From Parathalassolituus penaei (lineage in GTDB: Bacteria; Pseudomonadota; Gammaproteobacteria; Pseudomonadales; Oceanobacteraceae), in the NCBI RefSeq assembly GCF_026626885.1, contig NZ_JAPNOA010000025.1:1-64000 (forward strand): a stretch of 64,000 bases of DNA. Direction: 5' to 3'. Of this stretch, positions 36,343 to 45,761 are shown one piece after another; position 1 is the first letter of the stretch; the number at the start of each line of letters is the position of its first letter. The notes under the pieces were generated by a model. The model had not been told where the DNA came from and did not search any database. It saw nothing but the letters and a program-made list of their open reading frames with translations. The translations under genes were made by a program, and so were the position numbers.

Positions 36343-37221
36343 TTACAGAGCGTCGTCCGCCACGATGTTGGCAACTTCCAGACCATTATCAACCGCACCG
36401 TTAACCGTAGCGGTAGTTGCGGCAACCGGTTCAATACCATCATCGGCTTCCGGATCATCGGCATCACACACCAGATACAACTGGTAGTCACCATTCAGCA
36501 AGAAGCCCAGTGTATAGGTGTAATCACCGGTCGCTTCGTCCAGCTTCACCAACGCTGAAGTTTCCGGCCCCACATCGCTATCCAGCTCGGCAAAAGCGGT
36601 ATTGGCACCACTGAAAGCATACACCACCGGCACCTCACAGCTCTCCAGCAGGGAACTGGCCACCGTGCCGGTGATATGGCCAGCGTCATCGCCATCGATC
36701 AGGCGCAGGGTCGGGCGCAATTTGTAACCGTTGGCAGACAAGGTCAGCGACTTGGAAACATCAAAGTCGATAATAAAGGTCGGGCTGGAGTTCACCGGCA
36801 AGGTGAATGGCGTATTCACTTTCAGACCGGTATTGCTGTTACTCGGAATCGTGATGTCATGTACACCACCATCGTTGGTGGTCAGGCTGCTCTGGTCAGT
36901 ATCGATATACAGACGCATCCACTCGTATTCACCAGCCGGGACTTCTTCATCCGCAAACAGGTCAGCCGAGTTGGAGCCTTGCAGCTGCAGCAGGTCAAAA
37001 CGCTTGTTGATGGTATAACTCAGGGTCTGGGAGCCATTTTTTAATTCCAGCTTCTCAACAAACAGTTCCAGTGAGGTGGCATTGGATACCGGTGCGTCAG
37101 TCAACTTCATACTCAGGCTGGCATTACCCGAACCGGAGGACGAACTGCCGCCACCACCGCCACAGGCAACGAAGCCCAGACCAGTCGTGACGGCGATGGC
37201 TAATGCGGAAATCTTGTTCAT
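36343..37221 (-). CDS. DUF4382-family lipoprotein
   Basis: The 292-aa product has a lipoprotein signal with lipobox GFVAC (Cys20), then a Gly/Ser-rich linker and the DUF4382 domain starting ASLSMKLTDAPVSNATSLELFVEKLEL. The rest is beta-rich (LRLIDGDDAGHITGTV, DYTYTLGFLLNGDYQLYLVC). The function of DUF4382 proteins is unknown; surface or periplasmic binding is a guess. ATG 37221 is supported by GAGGAG upstream. An unusual GA-rich repeat region lies upstream. Confidence 0.82.
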   Translation of the reverse strand: MNKISALAIAVTTGLGFVACGGGGGSSSSGSGNASLSMKLTDAPVSNATSLELFVEKLELKNGSQTLSYTINKRFDLLQLQGSNSADLFADEEVPAGEYEWMRLYIDTDQSSLTTNDGGVHDITIPSNSNTGLKVNTPFTLPVNSSPTFIIDFDVSKSLTLSANGYKLRPTLRLIDGDDAGHITGTVASSLLESCEVPVVYAFSGANTAFAELDSDVGPETSALVKLDEATGDYTYTLGFLLNGDYQLYLVCDADDPEADDGIEPVAATTATVNGAVDNGLEVANIVADDAL

Positions 37222-37694
37222 GCGGTTACTCCTCTGTTTCGCACAGGATACCTCTGGCCAGTCTCCAGACTTGCAGACGGGGTCAGTCAGAATCCCACAT
37301 TTGTTGACATTTGCGAGGGCGGGCACAAATACGTAACCACTCAATAAAGAACAACTGATCTGTAATCAGAACTGGTCTCTGAAGCACCCGATAGAAATCA
37401 CTAACTTACTGATTAGTATCCAGATTTATCACTCAACAAGATGATGGTGAGCACTACGGGAAACGCCCCAACACCGGCAAGCAACGGGCGGGCAAGCGTC
37501 AGGAAAGAACCTCAAAAACGCCAGAGAAAAGAGAGATAGAACACCGGAGAAGGGCGAGAGAAAACGCCAGAGAAAGGCGAGAAAAACGCCAGGACTGAGA
37601 ACGAACACAGTCCGGAATGCACGAGAACAATGTCAGAAAACCATGCCGGGAAAAACACCACCGCAGCCCACAACAGGCAAGCGACAGATACAAA
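37222..37694. other. Gene-free region with purine-rich repeats upstream of the DUF4382 lipoprotein
   Basis: No credible coding frame is seen. From about 37500 to 37605 the plus strand is mostly A and G. The 15-mer AAAACGCCAGAGAAA occurs at 37515 and 37561, and its first part again at 37583. This could be a slippage-prone or triplex-forming tract, or an upstream regulatory repeat. The promoter of the lipoprotein gene presumably lies at 37240-37430. Confidence 0.5.
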
Positions 37695-37712
37695 GCCAGC
37701 CCGAAGGCTGGC
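37695..37712 (-). terminator. Hairpin terminator after the PA4642-family gene
   Basis: GCCAGCC and GGCTGGC pair perfectly around a CGAA (TTCG on the minus strand) loop; TTTGTAT follows on the minus strand. It lies just after the stop codon at 37724. Confidence 0.55.
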
Positions 37713-37723
37713 CTTGGCAACAA

Positions 37724-38017
37724 TCAGCAGGCGCCAGCGTCGCGCAGGATTTCCGCGTAGGACTCACGACGAGCGTGGCTGCCAACGGTGCCCATAATGC
37801 TCACGCCATCCAGATTAACGGCGTTGAGGTTACGGCCTTCGGCTTTGAACAGCTCCACAAAACGGGCAAAGGTCGGCGCTTCCATATGACGGTAAGCACG
37901 GATCACCGCCAGGTAATCCGGATCAGTGCCATCAAAACTCTCAACGCTCAGGAACTCGCGCAGCTGCTGCTCGCTCCACTCACCACCGAATACTTTCTCT
38001 TTGTCTTTCTTTAACAT
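37724..38017 (-). CDS. PA4642-like small protein
   Basis: The 97-aa basic N-terminus (MLKKDKEKVFGGEW) and the pattern LREFLSVESFDGTDPDYLAVIRAYRHMEAPTFARFVELF, then RNLNAVNLDG and SYAEILRDAG, resemble the small conserved proteins of the PA4642 type in Pseudomonas and relatives. No function is known. ATG 38017 has an AGGAAATA site. It is in the same orientation as trmB, 81 bp after it. Confidence 0.65.
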   Translation of the reverse strand: MLKKDKEKVFGGEWSEQQLREFLSVESFDGTDPDYLAVIRAYRHMEAPTFARFVELFKAEGRNLNAVNLDGVSIMGTVGSHARRESYAEILRDAGAC

Positions 38018-38098
38018 GGTTATTTCCTGATCTTGGTCTGACGCCGGGCGCCAGAAGCGGTTAGTCAGGCCACGGCGGCGTTGGCCGCCGGGCAGGAA

Positions 38099-38878
38099 TC
38101 AGTCTGCGAGTTTGCGGTACATCATGTCCCACACACCATGACCACGGGTATGGCCACGGTTTTCGAATTTGGTCAGCGGGCGGTGATCCGGACGTGGCAC
38201 ACAGTTGCCGTTGCCAGCAATGTTTTCATAGCCAGGCTGCACATCCATCACTTCCAGCATGTGTTCCATATAGTTTTCCCAGTCAGTGGCCATGTGGAAA
38301 ATGCCACCCACTTTTAATACACGGCGTACGCTGGCGGCGAATTCCGGCTGCACAATACGGCGCTTGTGGTGTTTTTTCTTCTGCCACGGGTCCGGGAAAA
38401 ACAGCTGCAGGGTGTCGACGCTGTTGGCCGGCAGCAGCTTCAGCACTTCAATGGCGTCTTCACGGTAGGTGCGCAGGTTGGTGCAACCAGCCTGATCGGC
38501 CAGGTTCAGCAACGAACCCACACCTGGCAGGTGCACTTCGATACCGATGAAGTTTTTCTCCGGTGCGGCGGCCGCCATCTGCACCAGTGACTGGCCCATG
38601 CCGTAACCGATTTCGACCACCAGTGGCGCTTCGCGGCCAAATACGTCAGCCGGTACAACCGCGCCCTGATTGAGGCTCAGGCCCCACTTTGGCCAGCAGC
38701 GTTCCAGTGCCAGATCCTGCCCCTTGGTCAGACGACCGGCGCGAATCACAAAGCTGCGGATCGCCCGCGGATGTGCCACGTCAGCCGGTACACCCTCGCT
38801 GCCTGGTTCAACCGCCTGGTTATCGTCTGGCAGTTCCGCCATGTCGTTCAGGTCCTGGGAATGGGTTTTATCGGTCAC
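38099..38878 (-). CDS. trmB: tRNA (guanine-N7)-methyltransferase
   Basis: The 259-aa enzyme methylates G46 of tRNA using SAM. After an acidic N-terminal extension come [20 protein letters not shown], the SAM site [41 protein letters not shown] and the motif [20 protein letters not shown], typical of TrmB. The start is GTG 38878, overlapping the end of the DUF423 gene by 11 bp; an internal Met 12 codons later is an alternative. Cytoplasmic. Confidence 0.95.
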   Translation of the reverse strand: MTDKTHSQDLNDMAELPDDNQAVEPGSEGVPADVAHPRAIRSFVIRAGRLTKGQDLALERCWPKWGLSLNQGAVVPADVFGREAPLVVEIGYGMGQSLVQMAAAAPEKNFIGIEVHLPGVGSLLNLADQAGCTNLRTYREDAIEVLKLLPANSVDTLQLFFPDPWQKKKHHKRRIVQPEFAASVRRVLKVGGIFHMATDWENYMEHMLEVMDVQPGYENIAGNGNCVPRPDHRPLTKFENRGHTRGHGVWDMMYRKLAD

Positions 38879-39269
38879 TCTGAATGCCTGTCTGTGAAGT
38901 TGTCTTGAGTCCCGCCACCATCAGCATCGACCAGCCAATCAGCCAGCTGACACCTCCGAGCGGTGTAATCATGCCGAGTATACGCACTCCGGTCAGCGCC
39001 ATCAGATACAGGGAACCACTGAACAGCAGGGTTCCGACCAGCAACATCAGGGCCGCGCGCGCCAGCCATACCGACGGTTGCTGCAGATGCCAGATACCGA
39101 CAGCCAGCAAGGCCACACTGTGTACCAGGTGATACAACACGGCGGTTTGCCAGACCTGCATCATGGCAGGCTCCAGCACGGATTTCAGACCGTGGGCGCC
39201 AAACGCTCCCAGCGCTACGGCAAAAAATCCGAGCAGGGCTGCGGCCACCAGGGAAATACGTGCGCTCAT
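38868..39269 (-). CDS. DUF423 membrane protein (YgdD-like)
   Basis: The 133-aa inner-membrane protein has four hydrophobic segments and the DUF423 pattern [47 protein letters not shown] and [13 protein letters not shown]. Its function is unknown. The tail overlaps the start of trmB, indicating coupled translation. Divergent from ubiD. Confidence 0.92.
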   Translation of the reverse strand: MSARISLVAAALLGFFAVALGAFGAHGLKSVLEPAMMQVWQTAVLYHLVHSVALLAVGIWHLQQPSVWLARAALMLLVGTLLFSGSLYLMALTGVRILGMITPLGGVSWLIGWSMLMVAGLKTTSQTGIQSDR

Positions 39270-39400
39270 GGCAATCTCCGGAAAACGGGGCGGGCATTAT
39301 AAAGGATGCCCGGCAGGGCGTCACAATTCCTCGCACTTCGCCATTGGCCCAGACCTGTCAGAGGTTGTTATGATGAACAGCATTAACCAAGGGGTGGTGA

Positions 39401-40888
39401 GTGAAATACAACGACCTGCGTGATTTTATCAAGGGCCTGGAACAGCGTGGTGAGCTCAAGCGCATCAGCTACCCGGTTGACCCACATCTGGAAATGACCG
39501 AAATCGCTGATCGCGTGTTACGCGCTGGCGGTCCGGCTCTGTTGTTCGAAAACCCGAAAGGCTACTCCATGCCGGTACTGGCCAACCTGTTCGGCACCCC
39601 GAAACGGGTGGCGCTGGGCATGGGCGAAGAGTCGGTTGAAGCCTTGCGGGAAGTCGGCCGTTTGCTGGCGTTCCTGAAAGAACCTGAACCGCCAAAAGGC
39701 ATGAAAGACGCCTGGGAAAAACTGCCGATCTTCAAGAAAGTGCTGACCATGGCACCCAAGGAAGTCCGCAGCGCCGCCTGTCAGGAGGTAGTGCTGGAAG
39801 GTGATCAGGTTGATCTCACCCGTATCCCGATCCAGCATTGCTGGCCCGGCGACGTGGCGCCGCTGGTAACCTGGCCACTGGTGATCACCAAGGGTCCACA
39901 CAAGGATCGCCACAACCTCGGTATTTATCGCCAGCAGCTGATCGGCAAGAACAAACTCATCATGCGCTGGCTCAGCCATCGTGGTGGTGCGCTGGATTTC
40001 CGCGAATGGCAGCAAGCCCATCCGGGCAAACCCTTCCCGGTCAGTGTGGCGTTGGGTGCCGACCCGGCCACCATTCTGGGTGCGGTAACACCGGTGCCGG
40101 ATACCCTCAGCGAATACGCCTTTGCCGGTCTGCTGCGCGACAGCAAGACCGAAGTGGTCAAGAGTATCGGTAACGATCTGCTGGTGCCTGCCAGCGCCGA
40201 AATCATTCTTGAAGGGGTGATTCACCCGAATGAAATGGCACCGGAAGGCCCATACGGCGACCACACCGGTTATTACAACGAGGTGGATCACTTCCCGGTG
40301 TTTACCGTGGAACGCATCACCCATCGTAAAAACCCGATCTACCACAGCACCTACACCGGCCGTCCACCGGATGAACCGGCTATTCTGGGGGTAGCCCTCA
40401 ACGAAGTGTTTGTGCCGATCCTGCAGAAGCAGTTTCCGGAAATTGTCGATTTCTACCTGCCACCGGAAGGTTGTTCCTACCGCATGGCGGTGGTGAGTAT
40501 GAAGAAACAGTACCCAGGCCACGCCAAACGCGTGATGCTGGGCGTGTGGTCGTTCCTGCGTCAGTTCATGTACACCAAGTTTGTGATTGTGGTGGATGAC
40601 GATGTAAACGCCCGCAGCTGGGAAGACGTAATCTGGGCCATTACCACCCGTATGGACCCGGCGCGGGATACCACCCTGATTGAAAACACTCCGATCGATT
40701 ACCTCGACTTTGCCTCGCCGGTATCCGGCCTGGGTTCCAAAATGGGGATGGACGCCACCAACAAGTGGCCAGGTGAAACCACTCGCGAATGGGGTACGCC
40801 GATTGTCCGTGATCCAAAAGTGGTTGCCCATGTGGATGAAATCTGGAGTCAACTCGGTCTCGATAACCTGCCAGGCCGCTCGTTATGA
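39401..40888 (+). CDS. ubiD: 4-hydroxy-3-polyprenylbenzoate decarboxylase
   Basis: The 495-aa UbiD decarboxylates the prenylated ring in ubiquinone synthesis using prenylated FMN made by UbiX. Seen are [42 protein letters not shown], the NLGIYRQQ segment and [12 protein letters not shown], which carry the prFMN and metal-site residues, and a C-terminal block [13 protein letters not shown] 39401 follows an AAGGGG site. Its stop overlaps the ATG of the next gene (a ferredoxin-flavin reductase) by four bases, which suggests electron supply for flavin handling. Confidence 0.97.
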   Translation: MKYNDLRDFIKGLEQRGELKRISYPVDPHLEMTEIADRVLRAGGPALLFENPKGYSMPVLANLFGTPKRVALGMGEESVEALREVGRLLAFLKEPEPPKGMKDAWEKLPIFKKVLTMAPKEVRSAACQEVVLEGDQVDLTRIPIQHCWPGDVAPLVTWPLVITKGPHKDRHNLGIYRQQLIGKNKLIMRWLSHRGGALDFREWQQAHPGKPFPVSVALGADPATILGAVTPVPDTLSEYAFAGLLRDSKTEVVKSIGNDLLVPASAEIILEGVIHPNEMAPEGPYGDHTGYYNEVDHFPVFTVERITHRKNPIYHSTYTGRPPDEPAILGVALNEVFVPILQKQFPEIVDFYLPPEGCSYRMAVVSMKKQYPGHAKRVMLGVWSFLRQFMYTKFVIVVDDDVNARSWEDVIWAITTRMDPARDTTLIENTPIDYLDFASPVSGLGSKMGMDATNKWPGETTREWGTPIVRDPKVVAHVDEIWSQLGLDNLPGRSL

Positions 40889-41931
40889 GCGTCCGGCAGG
40901 TAACCGTTACCTTCCTGCCGAACCAGGTACAGGTGCCCTGTCGAACTGACCAGACCCTGATGGAAGCGGTCAAGGAACAGGGCATCCGCATGAAAATCGC
41001 CTGCAAGAACGGCATTTGCCTGATTTGTGGCGGAGACTACCGGAACGGTGAGTTTCAATTCAGCAATCCCCAGGGCCAGACAGTACTTGAGCAAAACAAT
41101 CGGGTATTATGTTGTCTGGCCAAGCCACAAACTGATGCCGAGATTTATATGCCCAGCGTCCAGCACCCGGATTACAAAGAACAGCAAACCCTGACCTTTC
41201 AGGTGCAGGGCGTTACGGCCCTGAACGACGAAGTGTATCGGGTCGAACTGCTGGCTCCGGCCGGCAAAACCGCCGACTTCTGGCCCGGCCAGTACCTGAT
41301 GCTGCATCTGCTGCAGGAAAACGGTGAGCCGAAGCAGGTTCCCTACTCGATCGCCAGCGCGCCGGGCAGCATGACATCGGCCAACAGCCGCGCACTGGAA
41401 CTGCACATTGCCGCCACCGGTGATACCGCCAATGCCGTGATTGCGCAGTTACAGAAAGACCCGCTGGTGAAAGTCACCCTGCCCGCTGGCGACTGTTTTA
41501 TCAGCCCGACCTTCCTGCGTCAGCATCCACAACAGCCACTGGTTCTGATTGCCTCCGGCACCGGCTTTGCCCAGATCAAAAGCCTGGCTGAAGCGGTACT
41601 GGCACTGGAACCCCAGCGGGAAATTCACCTGTACTGGTCCAACCGCAGCTCTGACGGTTTTTATCTGAAAGACTTGCCGCTGCAATGGGCCCATCAATAT
41701 TCGAATCTGCATTATCACCCGATTCTGGAACAGCATTCGGAAGGCTGGCATGGCCGTGCTGGCTGGATATATCAGGTCATCCAGCATGACTTTGATGATC
41801 TGACGAATGTTCAGGTATTCGCCTGCGGTTCACCGAATATGGTGTATGGCACTCTCGATCAGCTGCAATCTCTCGGGCTGAGTCAGGCCAATATGCATTC
41901 GGATGTATTCGCCTACGCACCTCGCAATTGA
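40885..41931 (+). CDS. Ferredoxin-NAD(P)H flavin reductase fusion, coupled to ubiD
   Basis: The 348-aa product has an N-terminal 2Fe-2S ferredoxin domain with [11 protein letters not shown] (C-x4-C-x2-C) and a fourth Cys in VLCCLAKP, then an FNR-type reductase ([27 protein letters not shown] for flavin, [13 protein letters not shown] for NAD(P)H, and [11 protein letters not shown]). E. coli carries fre, which lacks the ferredoxin part, next to ubiD. Here the gene overlaps ubiD by ATGA, so a role in reducing FMN for the UbiX/UbiD pair is a sensible inference. Other acceptors are possible. Confidence 0.88.
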   Translation: MSVRQVTVTFLPNQVQVPCRTDQTLMEAVKEQGIRMKIACKNGICLICGGDYRNGEFQFSNPQGQTVLEQNNRVLCCLAKPQTDAEIYMPSVQHPDYKEQQTLTFQVQGVTALNDEVYRVELLAPAGKTADFWPGQYLMLHLLQENGEPKQVPYSIASAPGSMTSANSRALELHIAATGDTANAVIAQLQKDPLVKVTLPAGDCFISPTFLRQHPQQPLVLIASGTGFAQIKSLAEAVLALEPQREIHLYWSNRSSDGFYLKDLPLQWAHQYSNLHYHPILEQHSEGWHGRAGWIYQVIQHDFDDLTNVQVFACGSPNMVYGTLDQLQSLGLSQANMHSDVFAYAPRN

Positions 41932-41936
41932 ATAAG

Positions 41937-41957
41937 CAGGGAACTTTCCGTTCCCTG
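41937..41957 (+). terminator. Hairpin after the flavin reductase gene
   Basis: CAGGGAAC (41937-41944) and GTTCCCTG (41950-41957) form an 8-bp stem with a five-base loop TTTCC. Only a weak T-rich stretch follows, so termination may be partial. Confidence 0.5.
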
Positions 41958-42040
41958 ACAGTTCGTTCTATATAGTGATATAACACTCACCATAATATGA
42001 ATGACAATCTAATCAATAATGGACAATTCAAGGAGCCCTC

Positions 42041-42877
42041 GTGAACTGGCCTAATGACTGGAAACTCCCGTTTACCATGGACGAGCTGTGGACGAACTAT
42101 TTGCTGCCCTGGGGTGGTCATGTTCTGACCGCAATCGCAATTTTCTATATCGGCCGCATCATCGCCGGAGTGGTCATTGGTGGCGCCAGCCGCGTCATGA
42201 CCCGCACCAATATTGATCCGATCCTGACCAGCTTCCTGCTGACCGTACTGAATGCGGCCTTGCTGGCGCTGGTAACAGTCGCGGCCTTGTCGCAGCTGGG
42301 CCTCGATACCACCTCACTGGTTGCCTTGCTGGGTGCCGCTGGCCTTGCCATTGGTCTGGCCCTCAAGGATTCGCTGTCGCATTTTGCAGCGGGCGTAATG
42401 CTGATCCTGTTCCGCCCTCTGCGGGTTGGCGACTATGTCGAAGTAGATGGCGTCGCCGGTTCGGTTGATCGCATCACGATCTTCAGCACCCGTCTGAAAA
42501 CCCCGGATAACCGCGTGGTGACCGTGCCCAACGGCAATGTATTCGGCAATACCATGGTCAACTATTCCGAAGAACCGACCCGTCGTATAGACCTGATTAT
42601 TGGTATTTCATATGGCAGTGATTTGCTGAAAGCCAAACAGATCCTGATTGATATGGTCGAGAATCATCCGCTGATTCTGCAAGATCCGGCCTGGCGTGTG
42701 GCGGTATCCGAACTGGCGGATTCATCTGTCAATTTCGTGGTGCGTCCATGGGTAAAGGCCGAAGATTACTGGACTGTCCGTTTTGAACTGATCGAATCCA
42801 TCAAACTGAAATTTGACGAGGAAGGTATTGAGATCCCATTCCCGCAAATGACCGTTCATCTGGATAAGGCAGAATAA
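42041..42877 (+). CDS. mscS: Small-conductance mechanosensitive channel (MscS)
   Basis: The 278-aa product has three membrane helices, the last being the glycine/alanine-rich pore helix LLGAAGLAIGLALKDSLSHFAAGVMLI, then the beta domain RPLRVGDYVEV, the GSVDRITIFSTRLKTPDN stretch and VTVPNGNVFGNTMVNYS. Length and order match E. coli MscS. It opens under membrane tension to release osmolytes. GTG 42041 has a CAAGGAG site. Confidence 0.96.
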   Translation: MNWPNDWKLPFTMDELWTNYLLPWGGHVLTAIAIFYIGRIIAGVVIGGASRVMTRTNIDPILTSFLLTVLNAALLALVTVAALSQLGLDTTSLVALLGAAGLAIGLALKDSLSHFAAGVMLILFRPLRVGDYVEVDGVAGSVDRITIFSTRLKTPDNRVVTVPNGNVFGNTMVNYSEEPTRRIDLIIGISYGSDLLKAKQILIDMVENHPLILQDPAWRVAVSELADSSVNFVVRPWVKAEDYWTVRFELIESIKLKFDEEGIEIPFPQMTVHLDKAE

Positions 42878-42963
42878 TACCGATATGCGACCAATGGCTG
42901 AGCGCATTGGTCGCCAAAACAGCACAAGATGTAACCACAATAATAAAAAGAAGGTTACGTCTT

Positions 42964-44223
42964 ATGCTCAGATCAAGTCTCGTTGCATTGTCCTTCGCGC
43001 TGTCAGTCGGCAGCTTTTCACCCCTCGCACTCAGTGCCGACACCATCAAACTCGGCATGACCTATCCATCGTCGGGCCGTTACAAGGAACAGGGTATTGA
43101 TGAAGCTCGTGGCGCCATGCTGGCAGTCGAGGAAATCAATGCCAGCGGTGGTGTATTAGGAAAACAACTCGAATTACAACTCGAAAACAGTGCTGCAGCC
43201 CCGGAAAAGGCCGTTGAGAACGTCCAGAAACTGGCCGCAGATGGCGCTGCCATGCTGTTTGGTGGTGTATCCAGTGCGGAAGCCATCGCGGCTGGCAAGG
43301 AAGCCGCCAAACAGAAACTGATCTACTTCGGCACCCTCACCTACGCCAACGAAACCACCGACGAGGAAGGTCATCGCTATATGTTTCGCGAGACCTATAA
43401 CGCCTGGATGGCCGCCAAGGCACTGGCGTTTTATCTGAACCAGAGCCTGGCCGGTAAAAGAGTGTTCTACATTACCGCTGACTACAGCTGGGGTAATTCT
43501 ACTGAAGCATCGCTGCGAACCTTCACCAACACCACCGATACCACCCAGCATCAGGTTGTAAAGGTTCCATTCCCGAAACCGAAGAATACCGATCTGGAGA
43601 ATGCCCTGGTCGCGGCCGAACGTTCTGGTGCCGATGTGCTGATGCTGATCCAGTTTGGTGAAGACATGGCCACCGCCCTCAACATGGCCAACCAGATGGG
43701 CCTCAAAAACAAGATGACCATTGTGGTACCGAATCTGACCCTGGGCATGGCCAAATCGGCCGGTGCCAGCGCCATGGAAAACGTAATTGGTGCCGTGCCA
43801 TGGTGCTGGCAGGTGCCGTACATGTACGGTTATGAAAAAGGCAAACAATTCGTCGAAAAATTCACCAGCCGCTTTGATCAGCATCCATCCAGCGCGGCAG
43901 CCTCTGCATACAATATCGTGTATGAATTCCGCGACGCCGCCGAACGGGCAGGCACGACCAGTACCGACAAGCTGATTACGGCACTGGAAGGCCATACCTA
44001 TACCGGCCTCAAGGACCCACAAACCTGGCGAGATTTTGATCACCAGAGCGTGCAATCGGTTTACGTCGTAAAAGGCAAAAAGCGGGCGGAAGTGCTGGCC
44101 GACAAGTACAACGAGGACTTCTTTGAAATCCTCCTGAACATCCCCGGAACAGTGGCCGCCAAAACCCGAGAGGAATGGGCAGCGACCCGCAAGCAGGCGG
44201 GCAAACTGGCTCAGCTGCAATAA
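42964..44223 (+). CDS. ABC-type solute-binding protein, LivK/UrtA-like (copy 1)
   Basis: The 419-aa exported protein has a signal sequence (LVALSFALSVGSFSPLALSA) and a type I periplasmic-binding fold: IKLGMTYPSSGRYKEQG, AMLAVEEINASGGVLG, FGGVSSAEAIAAGKEAAK, YITADYSWGNSTEASL and a MIVVPNLTLGM-like segment. Such proteins bind branched-chain amino acids, urea or short amides. ATG 42964 follows GAAGG. No permease or ATPase gene is adjacent; a paralogue follows in tandem. The ligand cannot be told. Confidence 0.9.
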   Translation: MLRSSLVALSFALSVGSFSPLALSADTIKLGMTYPSSGRYKEQGIDEARGAMLAVEEINASGGVLGKQLELQLENSAAAPEKAVENVQKLAADGAAMLFGGVSSAEAIAAGKEAAKQKLIYFGTLTYANETTDEEGHRYMFRETYNAWMAAKALAFYLNQSLAGKRVFYITADYSWGNSTEASLRTFTNTTDTTQHQVVKVPFPKPKNTDLENALVAAERSGADVLMLIQFGEDMATALNMANQMGLKNKMTIVVPNLTLGMAKSAGASAMENVIGAVPWCWQVPYMYGYEKGKQFVEKFTSRFDQHPSSAAASAYNIVYEFRDAAERAGTTSTDKLITALEGHTYTGLKDPQTWRDFDHQSVQSVYVVKGKKRAEVLADKYNEDFFEILLNIPGTVAAKTREEWAATRKQAGKLAQLQ

Positions 44224-44241
44224 ATTTGAGGCCCCTCTTTT

Positions 44242-44285
44242 CCCGGCTTTTATCGGATGCCTGCATCCGGTGAAGTCGGCTTTTT
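44242..44285 (+). terminator. Terminator between the two binding-protein genes
   Basis: An outer stem (CCGGCTTT with AAGTCGG) and an inner perfect stem CGGATGC/GCATCCG (44254-44269) end in TTTTT at 44281-44285. It should limit readthrough from the first paralogue into the second. Confidence 0.65.
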
Positions 44286-44364
44286 GCATTACGACGACCA
44301 CTGTCCGGCCTGACGTTTATAACGCCCGGGCTTGAGTTCACTGTATCAGGGAGAGAACGTCGTT

Positions 44365-45633
44365 ATGCCTCAATTCAATCCAGCCCCTCGCAAGCGCCAC
44401 TGGTGGCTTGTTGCAGCCCTCGCCGCCGTCCAGCTGACCGCCATGGCAGAGCCGATCCGGCTGGGTCTTAACTACCCGTCCACCGGTCGCTACAAGGAAC
44501 AGGGGATTGCCCAGGCCCAGGGTGCCATGCTGGCAGTCGATGAGATCAATGCCAAAGGAGGCGTGCTTGGTCGTCCGCTGGAGCTGGTCACCGCCAATAC
44601 TGCGTCCGATCCGGTCAAGGCCGTTGCCAACGTCAACAACATGGCTGATCAGGGGGTTGCCATGTTATTCGGGGGGGCCAGCAGTGATGTAGCCATCGCC
44701 GCTGGCAAGGAAGCCGCTCGTCATAACCTGATCTACTTTGGCACCCTCACCTATGCCAACGAAACCACCGGCAGCGAAGGACATCGTTACATGTTCCGCG
44801 AGCCCTACAGCGCCTGGATGGCCGCCAAGGCGATTGCCAGCTGGATGAACGAACGGCTGGCCAACAAGAAAATCTACTACGTCACCGCCGACTACAGCTG
44901 GGGTAACTCCACCGAAGCCTCGCTGCGCCACTTCACCCATACCGAAGACACCAGCAAACACGGCGTCACCAAAACCCCGTTCCCGAAACCACGCCAGACC
45001 GATCTGGAACAAGGCATTAACCAAGCCGTCAAAGCCAATGCCGATGTGCTGGTGCTGGTGCAATTTGGTGAAGATCTCGCTACCGCCCTGCATATGGTGC
45101 AAAGCCGTGGCCTGAATCAGAAAATGACCATTATTGCGCCGAGCCTGACGCTCGATATCGCCCGCTCAGCCGGTGCAGTCAGTATGGAAGGAGTGATTGG
45201 TGCCATTCCGTGGAGCTGGAACGTGCCGTTTGAGTTCAACTACGACAAGGGCAAACAGTTTGTTGAAGCCTACGAAGGTCGTTATGGCAACTACCCGTCC
45301 AGCTCAGCGGCATCCGCCTACAGCATCGTTTACCAGTTCAGTTCTGCGGTTGAGCGCGCTGGCGGTACCGACAGCAACAAGCTGATTCAGGCGCTGGAAA
45401 ACTACAGTTACACCGGCCTCAAAGACACCCAGACCTGGCGCGCGTTTGACCACCAGAACGTCCAGACCGTTTACGTAGTACGCGGGCGTGAACGCAGCAA
45501 GGTGATGGCGGATAAACACAAGGAAAACTTCTTCGAGATTCTTAGCAGCCTTCCAGGTGATCAGGCCGCCCCCAGCCTGGAGGAATGGAAAGAGCAGCGT
45601 CAGGCCGCTGGCAAACCGCTGACGCTGCAATAA
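44365..45633 (+). CDS. ABC-type solute-binding protein, LivK/UrtA-like (copy 2)
   Basis: The 422-aa paralogue of the preceding gene matches it along the whole length: IRLGLNYPSTGRYKEQG, AMLAVDEINAKGGVLG, HNLIYFGTLTYANETT, VTADYSWGNSTEASL, QTWRAFDHQNVQTVYVV. It has a signal sequence with RKRHWWLVAALAAVQLTAMA. ATG 44365 follows AGGGAGAG. The pair arose by tandem duplication but is well diverged. The two may bind different ligands or feed a shared transporter or sensor elsewhere. Confidence 0.9.
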   Translation: MPQFNPAPRKRHWWLVAALAAVQLTAMAEPIRLGLNYPSTGRYKEQGIAQAQGAMLAVDEINAKGGVLGRPLELVTANTASDPVKAVANVNNMADQGVAMLFGGASSDVAIAAGKEAARHNLIYFGTLTYANETTGSEGHRYMFREPYSAWMAAKAIASWMNERLANKKIYYVTADYSWGNSTEASLRHFTHTEDTSKHGVTKTPFPKPRQTDLEQGINQAVKANADVLVLVQFGEDLATALHMVQSRGLNQKMTIIAPSLTLDIARSAGAVSMEGVIGAIPWSWNVPFEFNYDKGKQFVEAYEGRYGNYPSSSAASAYSIVYQFSSAVERAGGTDSNKLIQALENYSYTGLKDTQTWRAFDHQNVQTVYVVRGRERSKVMADKHKENFFEILSSLPGDQAAPSLEEWKEQRQAAGKPLTLQ

Positions 45634-45656
45634 ACGCATGATCCGGTCGCGGCCCG

Positions 45657-45733
45657 GCCAGACGCCAGACGCCAGACGCCAGACGCCAGACGCCAGACGC
45701 CAGACGCCAGACGCCAGACGCCAGACGCCAGAC
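45657..45733. repeat. Eleven tandem copies of a 7-bp unit (GCCAGAC)
   Basis: Eleven perfect copies of GCCAGAC occupy 77 bp between the convergent ends of the second binding-protein gene and hemY. It lies outside coding sequence and may vary in copy number between strains by slippage. Confidence 0.95.
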
Positions 45734-45755
45734 AGGGTACAGGGATGTACCCTGT
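45732..45755. terminator. Inverted repeat between convergent genes
   Basis: ACAGGGTAC (45732-45740) pairs with GTACCCTGT (45747-45755) across a six-base loop. The location between the convergent binding-protein and hemY stop codons suggests a bidirectional terminator, although no strong T-run is present. Confidence 0.5.
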
Positions 45756-45761
45756 CCTCTG

